From positions 62,001-126,000 of the forward strand of contig JASVEC010000047.1 of assembly GCA_030770535.1 (NCBI GenBank): a stretch of DNA of 64,000 nt. The letters are read 5' to 3'. The translations under genes and the position numbers were made by a program. Positions 21,527 to 34,086 of this stretch are shown in pieces. The stretch comes from Batkoa obscura (lineage: Eukaryota > Entomophthoromycota > Entomophthoromycetes > Entomophthorales > Batkoaceae). The notes under the pieces were generated by a model, which had not been told where the DNA came from, did not search any database, and saw only the letters and a list, made by a program, of their open reading frames with translations. Each line of letters begins with the position of its first letter. The first letter of the stretch is position 1.

Positions 21527-22295
21527 AATGTAAAGAAATCGAGATGTTGACGAAATATTTATTTATTACTGTAAATAAGGTATTATGTTATTTATTCAAT
21601 GTGTTCTTGAGGGGCGATTGGAAGGACGGGACTTATTTACTATAAAATAAATTTTTTATTGAGTAATTTTTAGACCTATCAATCCGATTATTATATACAT
21701 ACTTGATTAAAAAATTGATATTTTAACAAATTTCAAATTGAAAAATGCTAATTAATTTTAAAAGCAAACACAGTTTAGCAGCTAATGGATTGGTAATTTT
21801 ACGTCAGTTTTATATTAGAATGTTATTCATCTTTTCCTTATTTTTCTCAAAAATTTGAAAAATATTTATTGAATAAGATAAAAGGTTTATTATATGTTAT
21901 TTAACGGGTTTCTTTAATAAAATGACGATGGTCTATTAAAAATATAATAGCAATTATACAATCTGGTTGTTTAAAACTGTCACTTTATTCGTGCTTTAGC
22001 TAATTAAAAGTACTTTAATAACTTTGACTTTTATATAAATTTTGTATTTTTTTAATGAAGGTTGATCTTTTTTTTTGAAACCCTTTAAAATGTGATAGTG
22101 AAACCTTTTTCTTGAACTGTACAAATATTTTCCAATTTTTTGGGGAAAGATAATAAAATGTCAGCTTCCATGCTCGTGTACATGATTTAATTAAAATGGC
22201 TGAAAATAAAGTATAAAAGCAAGTCAATTTTTTGTACAGAAATAACAAACAACTTTTTTATTTACATATTATATTACTACTGTCACTTTGGAAAA
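21527..22295. other. Intergenic downstream of member C
   Basis: No gene recognised. A minus-strand open stretch at 22015-22248 (77 codons) has low-complexity Lys/Phe-rich coding and no support from family resemblance, so I leave it out. Confidence 0.45.
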
Positions 22296-22544
22296 ATGAA
22301 ACTGAAAGCCATTATTTACCACTTAGTTTTAACTACTGGAGTACTCTCCACTTGCAAAGTGTCTTATTTTCCCAGTCGTGGTATAAAAGAACAAAAGCTT
22401 ACCTGTAAGGTAGACTGTGCTGAGGTTGTAGCTGTCGCTTCTAACCCCAATGGCCTTATTTGCTCTTTAAATAATGACACGGTTATATGTTCTTGTGCCA
22501 ATGATGGATGTGGTTCTTTGCCATCATCATTAAAATGTAAATAA
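22296..22544 (+). CDS. Small secreted cysteine-rich protein
   Basis: An 82-residue protein with an N-terminal hydrophobic segment (KAIIYHLVLTTGVLS) acting as a likely signal peptide, with cleavage before or around TCK. The mature part has eight cysteines, including CKVDC and CSCANDGC, a pattern of disulphide-stabilised extracellular peptides such as fungal effectors or antimicrobial-like proteins. No homologue is recognised. It is intronless. The start is the first ATG, preceded by AAAA. It is isolated between intergenic stretches. Confidence 0.55.
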   Translation: MKLKAIIYHLVLTTGVLSTCKVSYFPSRGIKEQKLTCKVDCAEVVAVASNPNGLICSLNNDTVICSCANDGCGSLPSSLKCK

Positions 22545-23120
22545 ATAAAGGATGCATTTATTAAGCTATCATTTATAAAATTATCTTTTGGTTATTTTTA
22601 TATTTTTTATAACTAATATTTGATAAATTATTATTATTACTAGTTTGTTTAAATTTGAAATATCATATCTATCAGTTAAGTTAGGTTTATAAAAAATGTA
22701 AGAATACTGTTAACGAGAATGATTGTAAAAAATACTAAGAAGATAGCAACTTGAAGGAACAAAAGAGGTATTAAGTAAAAATTTGATGGCACATAATACT
22801 ATTTTTCTATCAAATTTAAACTTTAAAAAAGAATTGAAGGCAAAAGATTTATAAATGAAGGCGATATTTTGAAGGAATGTTGACATAGATTTAAATTTGT
22901 CATTTGAATTCAAAATAAATTTTAATAAACATGACATCAAAGAATTAAAAAACACGATTTAATGCTTTTTTTAAAAAAATAGAATCAAAGCTAACATCTG
23001 CTTTACTCAATTCTCATACAAAAAAATTCGTTTATATAAGCTCTAACTTTAGGTACCATTGATACATCGATAGCCAAAAAAAATACTACGCTTTAAATCA
23101 AACCTAACTACCCCTTTTAT
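22545..23120. other. Intergenic
   Basis: Nothing recognised. A minus-strand open frame at 22710-22955 is Phe/Asn-rich and has no recognisable features. Confidence 0.45.
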
Positions 23121-23330
23121 CTAATACCTCTTCCCAATAGCTCTACTCATTGCCATACTTTTAGGATATAAAAATCGAGTACCAATACCCAAACAAGCGA
23201 TTAAATTAATAAACATACCCCAACCAAAACCAGAAAGAAAAGGAAAAAGTAATTGATTGGTAATTATAGTGAGGATAGTGGAGCCTATGCTAGGGGCTAC
23301 AGGTGGTGACTTATTTTTTTTGAGTTGCAT
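23121..23330 (-). CDS. Tiny membrane protein, possibly Mim1-like
   Basis: 69 residues: a Lys-rich N-terminus (MQLKKNKSPP), one hydrophobic segment (TNQLLFPFLSGFGWGMFINL, with further apolar residues after it) and a basic C-terminus ending in IGKRY. The N-x-L-L-x-P-F-L-x-G pattern recalls Mim1, the mitochondrial outer membrane insertase component, but the resemblance is weak and the protein is shorter than Mim1. It lies 500 bp downstream of, and on the same strand as, MPC1. The ATG is in a good A-rich context (AACGAAAATG). The call could be wrong. Confidence 0.35.
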   Translation of the reverse strand: MQLKKNKSPPVAPSIGSTILTIITNQLLFPFLSGFGWGMFINLIACLGIGTRFLYPKSMAMSRAIGKRY

Positions 23331-23831
23331 TTTCGTTTTAAAATTGAAATTATAAAAAAATTAAAAGGATCAATTTTGAAAAATAGAAATTTTAGTAACT
23401 GTTTTTTTTGGTTGACAATTAAAGTGAAAATCAAAGATTAAGTTTTATTAAAAACTTAGTTGTAAGTTTAAATACTAGCTATAGTTATGTAAACATGTAA
23501 AAATAATTGATATTATGAAATTCGTTTTAATCAATATGCTCTCACATATATGTAGTGTATCATTATCAATAGGATATGTCTAACAGAATGATCGAAATAT
23601 TAAATATTATTGTAATATCTTAAACTAAAATTTACACTCTGGGCTTTAATTTCCAATATAGCAAATAGCGATTAATAATTAAATGAAAAGCAATCCATTA
23701 TCTACATATAAAGAAACCTACCATATTTACTTTTTAAACCAACTTTAAAAAAATTCCGCATTCACAAATTAAAAATTAAAGTATTTATCATATAACGTAT
23801 TACTGTCAAAAAATATATTTTACTTAATCAC

Positions 23832-24588
23832 CTATTGTCCCTTCCCTTTCTCTAATCCAGCAGGTGAATCTACCTTCTTATTGATATCTTCAAATCCAAC
23901 CGGTGGTGTTAATGTTTTCTTTGCTTTTTCGCCAAGATAATGATAATCTACAAATCGATAAGCTTGAGTTAATTGGGTTACTTCATTGGTGGCATGGCAA
24001 GCAAATAACAACATATTTCTTGGTTCGACCATCCATGCAAAACGCATAAAGACGGCGGAGTAAAGGCAAAGGGCTAGAGAAAAGGAGATGAGTTAGCTAT
24101 ATTGAGTTACCAACTTGTTCTTAATCGAACAAAATAAAGCAGAATGTAAATTAAAATTAAAAATAGCTAGTTTGAATAGGTTGATAGAGTTGATAAAGAG
24201 TTCAGTAAATTTAACACTTACCTGTAGTCATTTTACCAGAGATTAATTCCGGGTCTTTATTTAAATCATTTATAGCAGCAATTGGAATACCCCAGTTAGC
24301 GACTAAAAAATAAAACTTAGTAGATAACTTTTGTTGTTGAGGATCATGGACTTACCAGGTCCCCAAAAATGCTATTTAAGGTTTTAAAAAATAAAATAAT
24401 AAGTTTATGTTTTTTATAAAAGAATACATGTTCTACTTACAGTACTAAAGGTAAAGATTAATTATGAATAAGAATGGATATCAGTATTATTAATGGTTTA
24501 TTTACCTGCATAAATACTCACGAAATTCTTTGGATTTTACTTTAGTCATTAATCTTTGAGTTATCGAATTGCTGGCTGGCCCACTCAT
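23832..24588 (-). CDS. MPC1: Mitochondrial pyruvate carrier subunit 1
   Basis: Five exons: 24588-24506, 24444-24441, 24371-24356, 24302-24222 and 24073-23832, making 141 residues. The splice-joined protein contains [25 protein letters not shown] and [12 protein letters not shown], the hallmark run of MPC1. It forms a heterodimer with MPC2/3 in the inner mitochondrial membrane and imports pyruvate. Two transmembrane helices are visible around the THFWG and FMRFAW segments. The oddity is the second exon, only 4 nt (TACT), between a TTTAG acceptor and a GTAAGT donor. It is required to complete ST before HFW. The C-terminus is a charged extension past the family core. Confidence 0.92.
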
Positions 24589-24973
24589 TTTTTTAAATTT
24601 TTTATAAAAGAATATAAATGAAAATTGATAAGAGTTTTGAAGTTTATTTTTTTTGGTGCTTAATTTTGTCCCTGAAAAAAATAAGATGAGTGAAATCGGA
24701 AAGTTAATAGAGGGAAAGATAACATAAAGGCAATAGTATAAGAACTATAAATTTATTATAAAGGTTAGATATATATACTAATTATTAACCAAAATCATTA
24801 TTTAGTTTTACTATATTCCACATTGAATTCAAGTTAACACTTCTTTATCTATTGTAAATTCCTTCTAAACCATAGCTAATCTCCAACCAATAAAAACATT
24901 GACATTATTTAGAGTGTCATTAACTTTTTTTTTGAAAAGTGTCATAAGCTCCTTTTTTCAAAGCAATCTTTAA
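24589..24973. promoter_or_regulatory. Divergent intergenic region between MPC1 and the TFIIIC6-like gene
   Basis: 385 bp between the start codons of two divergent genes. AT-rich; no specific site can be assigned. Confidence 0.4.
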
Positions 24974-27337
24974 ATGGCACGTAAAAATCCTCCCAGGAAA
25001 GCAAAGACTTCCAATAACTATGTTTTTACTACCAATGAAGATGGGGAAGTCATTTTAGGAAAAGGTAAAGGGAATAGTGAACAAGTGGATGGGGATGAGA
25101 CTGTGGATGGGACAACAATGGAAGGGGAGACGGATGGAGTAGGTAAGGAGGATTGGGGATTAAATGAAAAAAAGTGTTAATATAGTATATAGATAATGTA
25201 AATGACGAACAAGAGTTAACTGTTGTCAATAAAACTAGCAGAAAACCTAAAAAAGTTATTGTAAAGAAAAGTAAGCTTAGAGTTATTTATGTTATTTAAT
25301 TAATATTTATATTTGATCAACAGCTACTGTAACAGATAAAAAGAGCTCGATCAAGGATTATTTTACAAAGAAAACAAAAGATACTGTAGTCAGTTGCAAA
25401 GAAATTGTTAATGATGTAAAAGAAGAATTGATAGAATCGCAAATTATAACAGATGAGTGTATTCAAAAGGTAATATTACTTTGAGCTTATTAGAATAAAT
25501 AGATGTTAAATTAAAATAAAGGAACAAGAATCCGGTTCAGAAACTATTACAACTAAAAAAAGAAAGGGTAAAAAAGAGACAAATACAGAATCAAAAAGAG
25601 GCAAAAAACAAACTAGAAAGAGAGATGAAAGCAGCGAAGAAGAGTATATAGATAATGGAATAGAAAGTGAAGAAAAATATATAGATAATGACGAAGTAGC
25701 TGAAGATGAAATAGATAAAGAAGAAGCGATAGTTAAAAAGAAAACCACAATGAATAGTAAAAAAATTAAGAGTAATTTTCCAACTACTAAAAAGAATAAA
25801 TTAAAACAAAAGATGCCAAAAACATTTGAACTTATTCAAAATAAAGAAGAAAGCGAGATAAGTGATCCTAAATTAGTTGACAGTATTTATTTTCGAAGAA
25901 GGGAATATGATGTTTTGGAAGTAAAAGAAGGAGAGTATGAGCAAATGTTTCAATCACATAATATTAAATTAAGAATCGAAGAAGAAAAGTATGAACTGAA
26001 ATCATATGATGGTATGGAAGTTAATGGGTACAAAATATTTAATATTAATTTGAGTAGTTATTGGATTGATTTTGACTATAGCGGGCAGTATTTAGCAGTA
26101 GCAGGTAGTTCAAAAGATAAGGGTAGTGAATTAAAGATGGAATTTAATTTTGATAATAAAAAAGGTTGGATCCAAATTTGGGACTTAAAGAAAATGAAGT
26201 TAATTATTAATATTCGGCATAATTTTAGTGTTTTGTTAAAGTTGAAGTGGTGGAATATCAATATGGATAAAATCAATATTGAAAATAGTATTAGTTTAGG
26301 TTGTTTGGTAGTTAATGGAGAAGATGGTAAAATAAGACTATTTGAAATACCAAAAATAAAAGAAGAAGAAGAAATTATGCATATTGAACTAACGGATGAG
26401 TCAAAAAATATTATAGGAATTTTAAAACACCCAGAAATTTTATATAATAATTTTGAACTGTTCAGTAATAACCTTTTAATAGCTATTAGTTTACAAGGGA
26501 ACATTATCAATTATGATTTGACAGACTGCATTTTAAATCAAAACAATATTAATAAAATACCAAAGTTTATTGCCCAACCTCATCATTCCCCAATCTCCTA
26601 CATTACTTTATTATGCAATAAATACCTATTCACATTTTCATACGATGGCAAAGCAATGATTCAATCACTTAATGATTATGAAAAGAAATTTAAATTACAT
26701 ACATCAAGAACAGCACCCAACAATGCTACTACTATTGTTTATGACAATCAACAGTATGTCTTATTTTCAGATCAACAAGGAGGTATAAAATGGCTACATT
26801 TTATGGATTTAGATTTAAGCTGTAAATTATATAAATGTAACACATATCCAAAATCACCAGCGGTTAAGTATTTAGCTAGTCAATATCATCATTTAACGGC
26901 CACAACTACATTTCAAGGCACGCTGGATTTGTTTATGTGTTGGGGTATGAATACTAGGGGAGATAGGGTAAGTCGAAGCTTTGATTTTTTAATAGTTAAT
27001 TGATCTTATTTTTTAATTTTGTTTTAGGCATTTTCAGAGGTAAGTATAGTGAAAGTGGAACAAGAAGACGAAAACGAAGAGTTACAGTTATCCTTATTAA
27101 AAGAGATACCTAAGGTAAAATGACATAGTTTTAATATTATTTATTTGTTTATTTATTTGTTAGGATTTATTAAAAAATGAAAAATATCATTTAAAATTAT
27201 TAAAAAATACTCAACCCCATTTTTTAACTAAGTTATATTTTAATACTGTTATATGGTGTCAGAATAAAAATAAGCCATTTTTAGTTGCTACTACAACTAA
27301 TAATGGTCTGTTGATAGTAAAGGATTTGAAAGAGTGA
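24974..27337 (+). CDS. TFC6: TFIIIC subunit 6-like WD-repeat protein
   Basis: The exons are 24974-25142, 25193-25270, 25324-25469, 25522-26967, 27028-27114 and 27164-27337, giving 699 residues. The N-terminal third is low-complexity: Lys/Arg-rich with a PRKAK stretch and a long acidic run. The remainder has WD-like blades (IDFDYSGQYLAVAGSS, GWIQIWDL, GKIRLFEIP, LFTFSYDGKAMIQSL). The block order SGQYLAV, a mid-protein W-rich segment and a 'PHHSPISYI...DGK...TARTAP'-type strand resembles Sfc6/Tfc6 and human GTF3C2, an RNA polymerase III factor binding the B-box arm. The general WD fold is certain; the TFIIIC identity is inferred. Introns have GTAAG donors. Confidence 0.55.
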
Positions 27338-27338
27338 A

Positions 27339-28640
27339 AATAAGAAATATATAATATATAGGTTTTATAGAACTTTTCAATTTAATTTATAAATAAGAAA
27401 TTAAACATGTATAAATAAATTAAAGCTTAATATTGAATATTTTTTTGATATTTTACTAATTTTATAAATGAAAGATAAACAAAAAATAATACTTTTTTTA
27501 ATTTGAACTTGAGTGTATAAAATTATTAAATTGTATCAAAGCCAATCTAAAAAAAATTATTAACAACTTTAGAACTTTATGATTTTATAGATTGAATACT
27601 CTATCATTATAATTATAGAATACTAAGAAAGCAAAAAATCGAAGAGAAATGTAGTATTCCAGCTTTAAATTAGAACTATGGAGGATAAAGGATTGAATCT
27701 TATTTTCTAAAACATGAATATCTTTTGGTCTATCGCTTATACATTTAGAAAGTAAAGACTCTTTGTTATCATACAGTGTTAAACATTTAATATTATAATT
27801 GACCAAGTAAAATGATGAATAATTTTAATATGATCAATAAGTATGCTAATACCAATATAAAATTGCTCATTCGATATTCCTTCCTTGATCATTTCAAATT
27901 TAAAGTTATTTTGGTGCTACGATTTAATAAATTTTTTAATGAATGAATAATTTCTGATACTTTTGAGTTGTTTATGTTTGATGAATTAATGTGCAATACA
28001 CAGTCAAAAAGGTGCTTAAAGAACACACCACATTTGTAGCAATAGTTAGAATAAGTTAACAAGGTTATTTCAATTGCTAATTTAGCTGCTTTATTCTCAC
28101 TTAATTTTAATATTGTATTCTCCCTTTTCCATAAGTCGTGAGTATTAAATTGTAAGTTAATATAAGGGTCACCAATAGAAACTAAAAGTACTGCTACTGA
28201 ATAACACTACTTTCTTTCGCTGTTATTTTTATAATCTAAGTGTAAACCTAATAACATGGGGATGTGTTTTTTTTGTTTAAGAATTTTACTATAATCTTTC
28301 CACTCAGATAGCGCTTAAAAAATGGAAAAATAATGAAACTAAAAAAAACAGCCTCATATGGAATAGCTATATAGATTAGAAAAGTAATAAGATAGAGTGC
28401 TAAGATACTTCCTTTTAATTCATTTAATAACGTCATCATTGATTGAATAGCACTTAAAGTAATCTTTGATTGATTTGGTTTGAGATATTGCAGTAGTTTA
28501 TCTTTCAAAAATGTTTTCAAATCTGACAACCTATTATTACAACCAATATGGTTTAAACCAACTAACATGATAGGGCAGATCAACATGTTATCTCTTCTTT
28601 TGTCTATAAATTGATTATAAGTAAATAATAGCAATAATAT
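27339..28640 (-). pseudogene. Coding relic broken by MITEs
   Basis: A minus-strand stretch with short blocks of protein-like sequence: FIDKRRDNMLICPIMLVGL and DKLLQYLKPNQSKITLSAI at about 28620-28420, then after a MITE (28255-28358) a frame with HDLWKRENTILKLSENKAAK and YSNYCYKCGVFFKHLF. I see several stops and shifts around the insert. The parent gene is not recognised. Another MITE lies immediately upstream (28638). It may be the end of a dead transcription-factor-like gene, but that is a guess. Confidence 0.35.
28255..28358 (-). mobile_element. TATGGGG MITE
   Basis: From CATGGGGATGTGTTTT to CAGCCTCATA, in reverse orientation, inserted inside the coding relic. Confidence 0.85.
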
Positions 28641-28740
28641 GTGAGTGTTTTTTTGGCTTCACTACTTTTTCTATTTTTAAGCACTAATTGAGCAGAAAAA
28701 TTATTAGTAAAATTCTTAAACACAAAAATACATCCCCATA
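28638..28740 (+). mobile_element. TATGGGG MITE
   Basis: From TATGTGAGTGTTTTTTTGG to ACATCCCCATA. Confidence 0.85.
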
Positions 28741-28927
28741 TGTTTTGTTTTGTACTTTTACAGGATATGATCAATACAATAAGTAGCTATAAGAATATAT
28801 AGTTGCTTTTTGAATATAGCCATGGCAACAAAATTACCTATGGTGTATTACTTACCAGCTTTTTTGTTTAAACCTAAGACTGAATTTTATTATATTTGAT
28901 TCTTCAAATAGAACAGAACATCAAAAA

Positions 28928-29031
28928 ATGGGGATGTTTTTTTGTGTTTAAGAATTTTACCAACAATTTTTCCATTCAAATAGTGCTTAAAAATAGAAAA
29001 GTAATGAAGCCAAAAAAACACCCACAAATAT
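28928..29031 (-). mobile_element. TATGGGG MITE
   Basis: From ATGGGGATGTTTTTTTGTG to AAACACCCACAA, in reverse orientation. It is close to the two preceding copies, making a cluster of three within 800 bp. Confidence 0.8.
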
Positions 29032-29411
29032 TGCTTTCATTTAACTTTAAGTAACACTATGAATTTCATTTAGAACTTAACTTTGAGTAGGATTTTAAAC
29101 TTGCCCATATTATAAGAAAAGTTTTATCATTTTATGCTAATAACAATAAATTAATATTACAGAGCCTTTTAACTTATTGCGAATAATAAAAGTTTTAAAA
29201 AAAATTAAAAAAAGTTTTTATTTTAATATAATTATAATAATACGCCAGATGATATTAAATTTTTTTAGTAAAACAAAAATAGAAGAAAAAAGTATAAGCG
29301 GGAGAATGCCATGCTCAACTCAGTACATTTTCTTATACTTTTTCAAACCTCAACATTATCCATAGTCTCCTCCCTTATTAGTTAAATAATTAATAAACTT
29401 CAGCTTTAAAT

Positions 29412-31463
29412 TCAGTTCCTCCTTTGGAATGAACTAGCGGTAGGCGACATTTCCGTAGGTGACATCGTTGCTCCTGTATTATCCATCTGCTCTGGCTCCT
29501 CATTTATGACTATGATATTCTTTCCTCTAGCATATTTAGGATTTACTGCCCCATCTATTGAAAACTGTGACAATGGTCTACTTGGATTTGATTTGGACCT
29601 CAATCTTGTTCTAATAGTAGGATTAGATACTGTACGTATCAAATTTTTCATTAAAGAATTTGGACTATTTTCTTGCACTCTATTCCCAACTTCTTCCATG
29701 TCCCCAACACTACCTGAATCCATTCCCACCGTTGAATTACTTGCTAATCCGCACCCAGGAGACAATCCAGGTAAAGCATCATTATTAAATTTAGTAATTG
29801 AAGGTTTTCTATATAAACTTGAAGCTTCCAACTGCTCATCTGTAAACAAAGTTCGCTTTTTTAAATGATCGTCTTTTTCTGGGTGGATTAAGTTGCTCAA
29901 TTTAACTAACATAGATTTTCCTGAATCCACTGTCATGGTAGAAGTTCGTGATGCTTGAGGTCGTATAGTACGTTGGATGTGAACTGGTAAGCTAGAATTT
30001 TTTGGATGTGGGGTAGGCATACGATTAGAATCTACTTTAATGCTTTCCGTACCTTCTAAATTTTCTGGTGAGGTTAATGTATAACTTGTATGTGTACTTG
30101 GATCATTTTCATTTCTTATAATGTTTGCTGTTAAGTTACTGATTGTACCTGTTGGTCTAGAGGAATTGTTGCTATTATTATTGTTTTCTTCTATTTGACT
30201 TTCATTAATGTTGATTGCTTTTTCTTTCATTTCAGGTTCTTCTAAAGCTAATGTTTCATACATTCTAGAAGTTTGTAAAATAATAACTCCGCCACAGATG
30301 CAAAAGAAAGCTAAAATAAGGGTAACAATAGAGATTGGAGAAGCGGCAAAGCCTTTATATAAGATAGCTGAGGATACAATCGTAGCTGTTGTAAATGTAA
30401 CATAATACATTGGGGTGATTTCTGCTGTTACAAACTCGTTTAATGCTTTATTTAAATAATTGATCTGTGTTATGATGGTCAATACTACAAACACTATCAG
30501 TAAATAAATAAACCAATGTGTAAATTGATTATCTCCTGAAATTGAGGTAATGATGGCACTACCTACTGCTTGCAATGTAACTACAGATAATGAACCAATA
30601 AAAGAGCAGATAGAAATATAAATAATGGGATGTTTTTTGCCATATTTTGGGGCCATTCTATAAGCTAAAAATATAGATATTAGGATCACTAAAATAGTGT
30701 ATGTTAAAAAGCCTAAATTTTAAATATGTTAATGTCTTATTAAAAGTAAAATTTATAATTTAGTTTTACCCGGAGAAATAGCAAGCTCCATAAACTGGTC
30801 GATTTTGCCAGGGGCACTTTGCTCTGGTGCATGAAGTACTACAATTACGGATCCTAATAAACAAATGATACATCCAATTTTACCATGGAAATTAAGTCTT
30901 TCTTTCAAAAACACAGAAGATAGAACAGCACTAAAACAAGCCTTGTCATTCATTATTCATATTGTTAATATTTTATATCAATACCTAACAACTACACTTA
31001 AAGCACCTAATGGAGTAACTAAAACAGCCGGTGCTAATATATAAGCTACAAAGTTGGTAACTTCACCTAAAGCCACTAATAAAAGGAGTAAGTATTTGGC
31101 TTGCAGTAATGATTTATTAAATTACTTACTCAATATCATACCAGCCCACCACATGGTAGATTTTAGATAGCCATGACCGTCTTCTATTAATTAAAAGTAT
31201 AAATATTGATGCTCAAAAAGTAATTATTTATAATCAAAACTTTATGATATAATGACAACCTACCTTCTCCTTCCACCCTTGAAGAGATTAATCCTTTTTT
31301 CTTTAATATAAAACTTATACCAATTAATAAGCCTAAGAGCAAATGAATTAGTAACTGAATGATTGATGTAGCTTTGACTTGAATTACCCGATAATACAGC
31401 TAAGATGATACCTACTGCACGATAGATTGGATCACCATTCACATCTATTTCAATACCTGCCAT
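29412..31463 (-). CDS. NIPA-type magnesium transporter
   Basis: Six exons: 31463-31388, 31332-31264, 31183-31130, 31075-30985, 30930-30770 and 30712-29412, giving 583 residues. The joined N-terminus has AVLSGLLIGISFILKKKGL and DGHGYLKSTMWWAGMIL, then ALGEVTNFVAYILAPAVLVT, PLGALSVVVSAVLSSVFLKE and GCIICLLGSVIVVLHAPEQ. These are the signature blocks of NIPA/Mg2+ transporters in the drug/metabolite transporter superfamily, with about nine transmembrane helices by eye. The last 270 residues form a hydrophilic Ser/Pro/Asn-rich cytoplasmic tail unusual in length for the family and probably a phosphorylation target. The start is the ATG at 31463 after an A-rich leader. Its role is Mg2+ uptake in the plasma or endosomal membrane. 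Confidence 0.85.
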
Positions 31464-33545
31464 TGTTTATTGTAAATTTCAAATTAAGTTGTGAAAAAAT
31501 TAAGTTTATTTTTTTGATTGTTTAAAGTGGAAGAATGAGTAGTTGAATTGGAATTATAACGATTACAGGATAGAATTATATGATGGTAATGTATATATTT
31601 TCTTTAAAGAAATAAATATAGCTTAATTAAAATTCAAAAGAGTAATACAAATAAAATATTAATAAAAAGGAAAAGAATAGGCTATTGAGAATAGATTTGA
31701 GTGGGGAGAATCAAAGTTTGAATTTTACAATTTGGTTAAATTACTAATCCTTCTAAAAGAAGCATGAATTCATTTTACAGGACAAAAATGAGCTCATTTT
31801 TAATGGTGATATTACTAAATTTAGTGGGCTCAATATTTCTTTCATGCTTATCTTTTTGATTTTTTTTAGGGTAAACTTTAAGAATTGCTTGTTTTTTGTA
31901 CACTGATTGATAAAAATTACGAAGAAAACGAAAGGCTCAATTGTTAAGTTTCAATTAATGGAGCAAATTAAAAATTGATGAGCTCAAAAGCCGAAATATA
32001 ATTGGTAAGTCTCATAATACCTAGCATAGCTGTTAGTAAGATTTTTTTTAAACAATTATGAGTTTAACCTGACGAGATTAATGGAAACTTCGGAATTATT
32101 ATTAAGGTAAGAGAGATATTGAATTGATTTAGAAATAATTAAACTATAATATGTTTATTTAAAAAAATCAATATACTAATTAAAGCGATAGTCAGTTCTA
32201 TTATCAATTATTATAAATCAATAATATGGAAGAAATCAAACCCTTGTTCCATTCCTTGTGCCGTCGGGACAACCTAAAAAAACATTATTCTTGTTGAGCC
32301 AATCAAAAGGCTGACTGCGAATGGTATGTTTTTTGATTATAAATTTTTATAAAAATTTAATTTCAATATGATCGACATTCATCAATAGCTTAATTTTCAT
32401 TATAGATTTTCATAGATTTTATTATTACAACTTAAAATTCTCCTTTTGGATAGTTGTTTTATATCTATTTAAATTTAACTGTGCAGCAGGGCTAATTGTT
32501 TATTTAAGCATAGATTTTTAGATTAAATTTCAATAAAGCCTAAGGACTTTAGGCTTTGGAAAACAATCAAATAAGTAGCAGCTAAAGAGCTTTTTTAAAA
32601 ACTACATATTTGAGTGTTAAACAGCTATATATGCTACTTCTTTATCAATTTTGTTAATATTTTCAAAAGGATTTGAGCATTTGTAGTTTTGGTTTATTAA
32701 ATGTTATAACATAAGAGGGTAAACTTTCATTTATTTTTTAGTAGTAACTAGGAACTTGAAGAGTTTTATCAGACACATGTAAAAGTTATATACCGGCTAT
32801 ATTTGATTTGATTTTATGCCGAATATTATAAATTATATAGAGTTCAATACTCCTCGATTTTTTAAATTAATTTAATCCGATGATTTAAGATAAAATGGGT
32901 AAATTAATTTTGTTTTAAAAAATAAGTTTGAACTTTAACAAAAAATATTAGAGAATATTATTTGTACTAAACTAACGATTTATAATAGTGTTATTTAAAG
33001 GTATTTTCTTAATATAAAAATTAAATAGCTATTTTATAAATTGATGCATCTTTTAAAAAATAAATATAACAGTAGCTTAAGAATCGTTACAATATTTTAT
33101 AAAGTTGTATTTTCTTTTTATTTTCTTACAGAAAACAAATTATCAGCTTATAATATTATTAAATAATATAAAACAAAAAAATTGTATAAATGTTTATCTA
33201 TATTTAGGTTTGGAAAGAAGTTCCTTTTAAAATACTAAAAATTCTAACACTATTGAATTATATGATATTTATTTAATAATCTTTTAATAACTTTATTTAT
33301 TAATTTCAAAACCTTAGATAATATTCTTAGGGATACATTAAGTTTATTATTTTTATTAAATAAAAACAAAATAAAATAAGTACAAACTCCCTGTAGTCAG
33401 TAGCTGAGATAATAAATAGCTATATTAAATAATTTAAATTAGGGTTTTGAAAGTAATATCTGATGTAAAAGAATTTCAGTAAAGTTGAAATTCTATACCT
33501 TTCAACCCAAATCAACTATAATCATTCACCTCAGCTCATTCTCAT
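31464..33545. other. Gene-poor intergenic
   Basis: No gene supported. One short ATG frame at 32226-32297 contains CRRDNLKKHY, which resembles the end of a C2H2 zinc finger but stands alone. The rest is AT-rich and repeats no listed element. Confidence 0.4.
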
Positions 33546-33764
33546 TTGAAATACTTAAATTGGCTCTTTGCTTTCTTTTGTAGCCTTTTAACTATACATC
33601 ATAGCCTTTATTCGTTGTTCTCGGATGCTAAACTAAGAAAAGTATTATTGCTAGCAAGTTACTATTTATCAGTCCAAGTGCTTGCTTGGGTATCAATTGC
33701 AATTTTTCTATCTTTGAAGTACGACTATGAGCAAGGATACTGTGAGGAGGTATTAGGCAAGTAA
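33546..33764 (+). CDS. Orphan membrane-protein exon
   Basis: An open stretch of about 72 codons with two hydrophobic segments (WLFAFFCSLL and VQVLAWVSIAIFLSL) and an acidic C-terminus (YDYEQGYCEEVLGK). It has no ATG of its own and is preceded by a plausible CACCTCAG acceptor, so it could be an internal exon of an unrecognised gene. The stop follows at 33762. The donor GCAAGTAAG near the end could instead continue it. Function unknown. Confidence 0.25.
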   Translation: MKYLNWLFAFFCSLLTIHHSLYSLFSDAKLRKVLLLASYYLSVQVLAWVSIAIFLSLKYDYEQGYCEEVLGK

Positions 33765-34086
33765 GATTAGAGAGTAGGATGGGTTATTTAAAGAAAAAAA
33801 CTTTGCTATTTTAATAGAGGGTTTATATATCGGGTAGGATTCAATTGACTCAATTTACAAATGAGCTTTGGATATATATTTTTACAGACCTTTTCATAGA
33901 TAATATTGTTATTCAATTGTTTTTTTAACAAATAAAGTCTTATATTAAACTATGAAACTATTTGAACCCGTTATACTCTCTCTTAAAACAATCTTTTTAC
34001 AAACATAGTATCAATAGTTTAAGAGTCAAACATTTAATTTAATGTAATAAATATTATTGTATATCTTTAATCTTTTGTTCACTGTT

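Noticed and set aside
22710-22955. Minus-strand 81-codon frame
   Set aside because: Low-complexity Phe/Asn/Ser composition, no recognisable motif and no splice support.
27585-27806. Minus-strand 73-codon frame as a separate gene
   Set aside because: It belongs to the broken coding relic and lacks any recognisable feature of its own.
32226-32297. C2H2-like CRRDNLKKHY frame
   Set aside because: It is isolated, short, without the first half of a finger, and the context has no gene.
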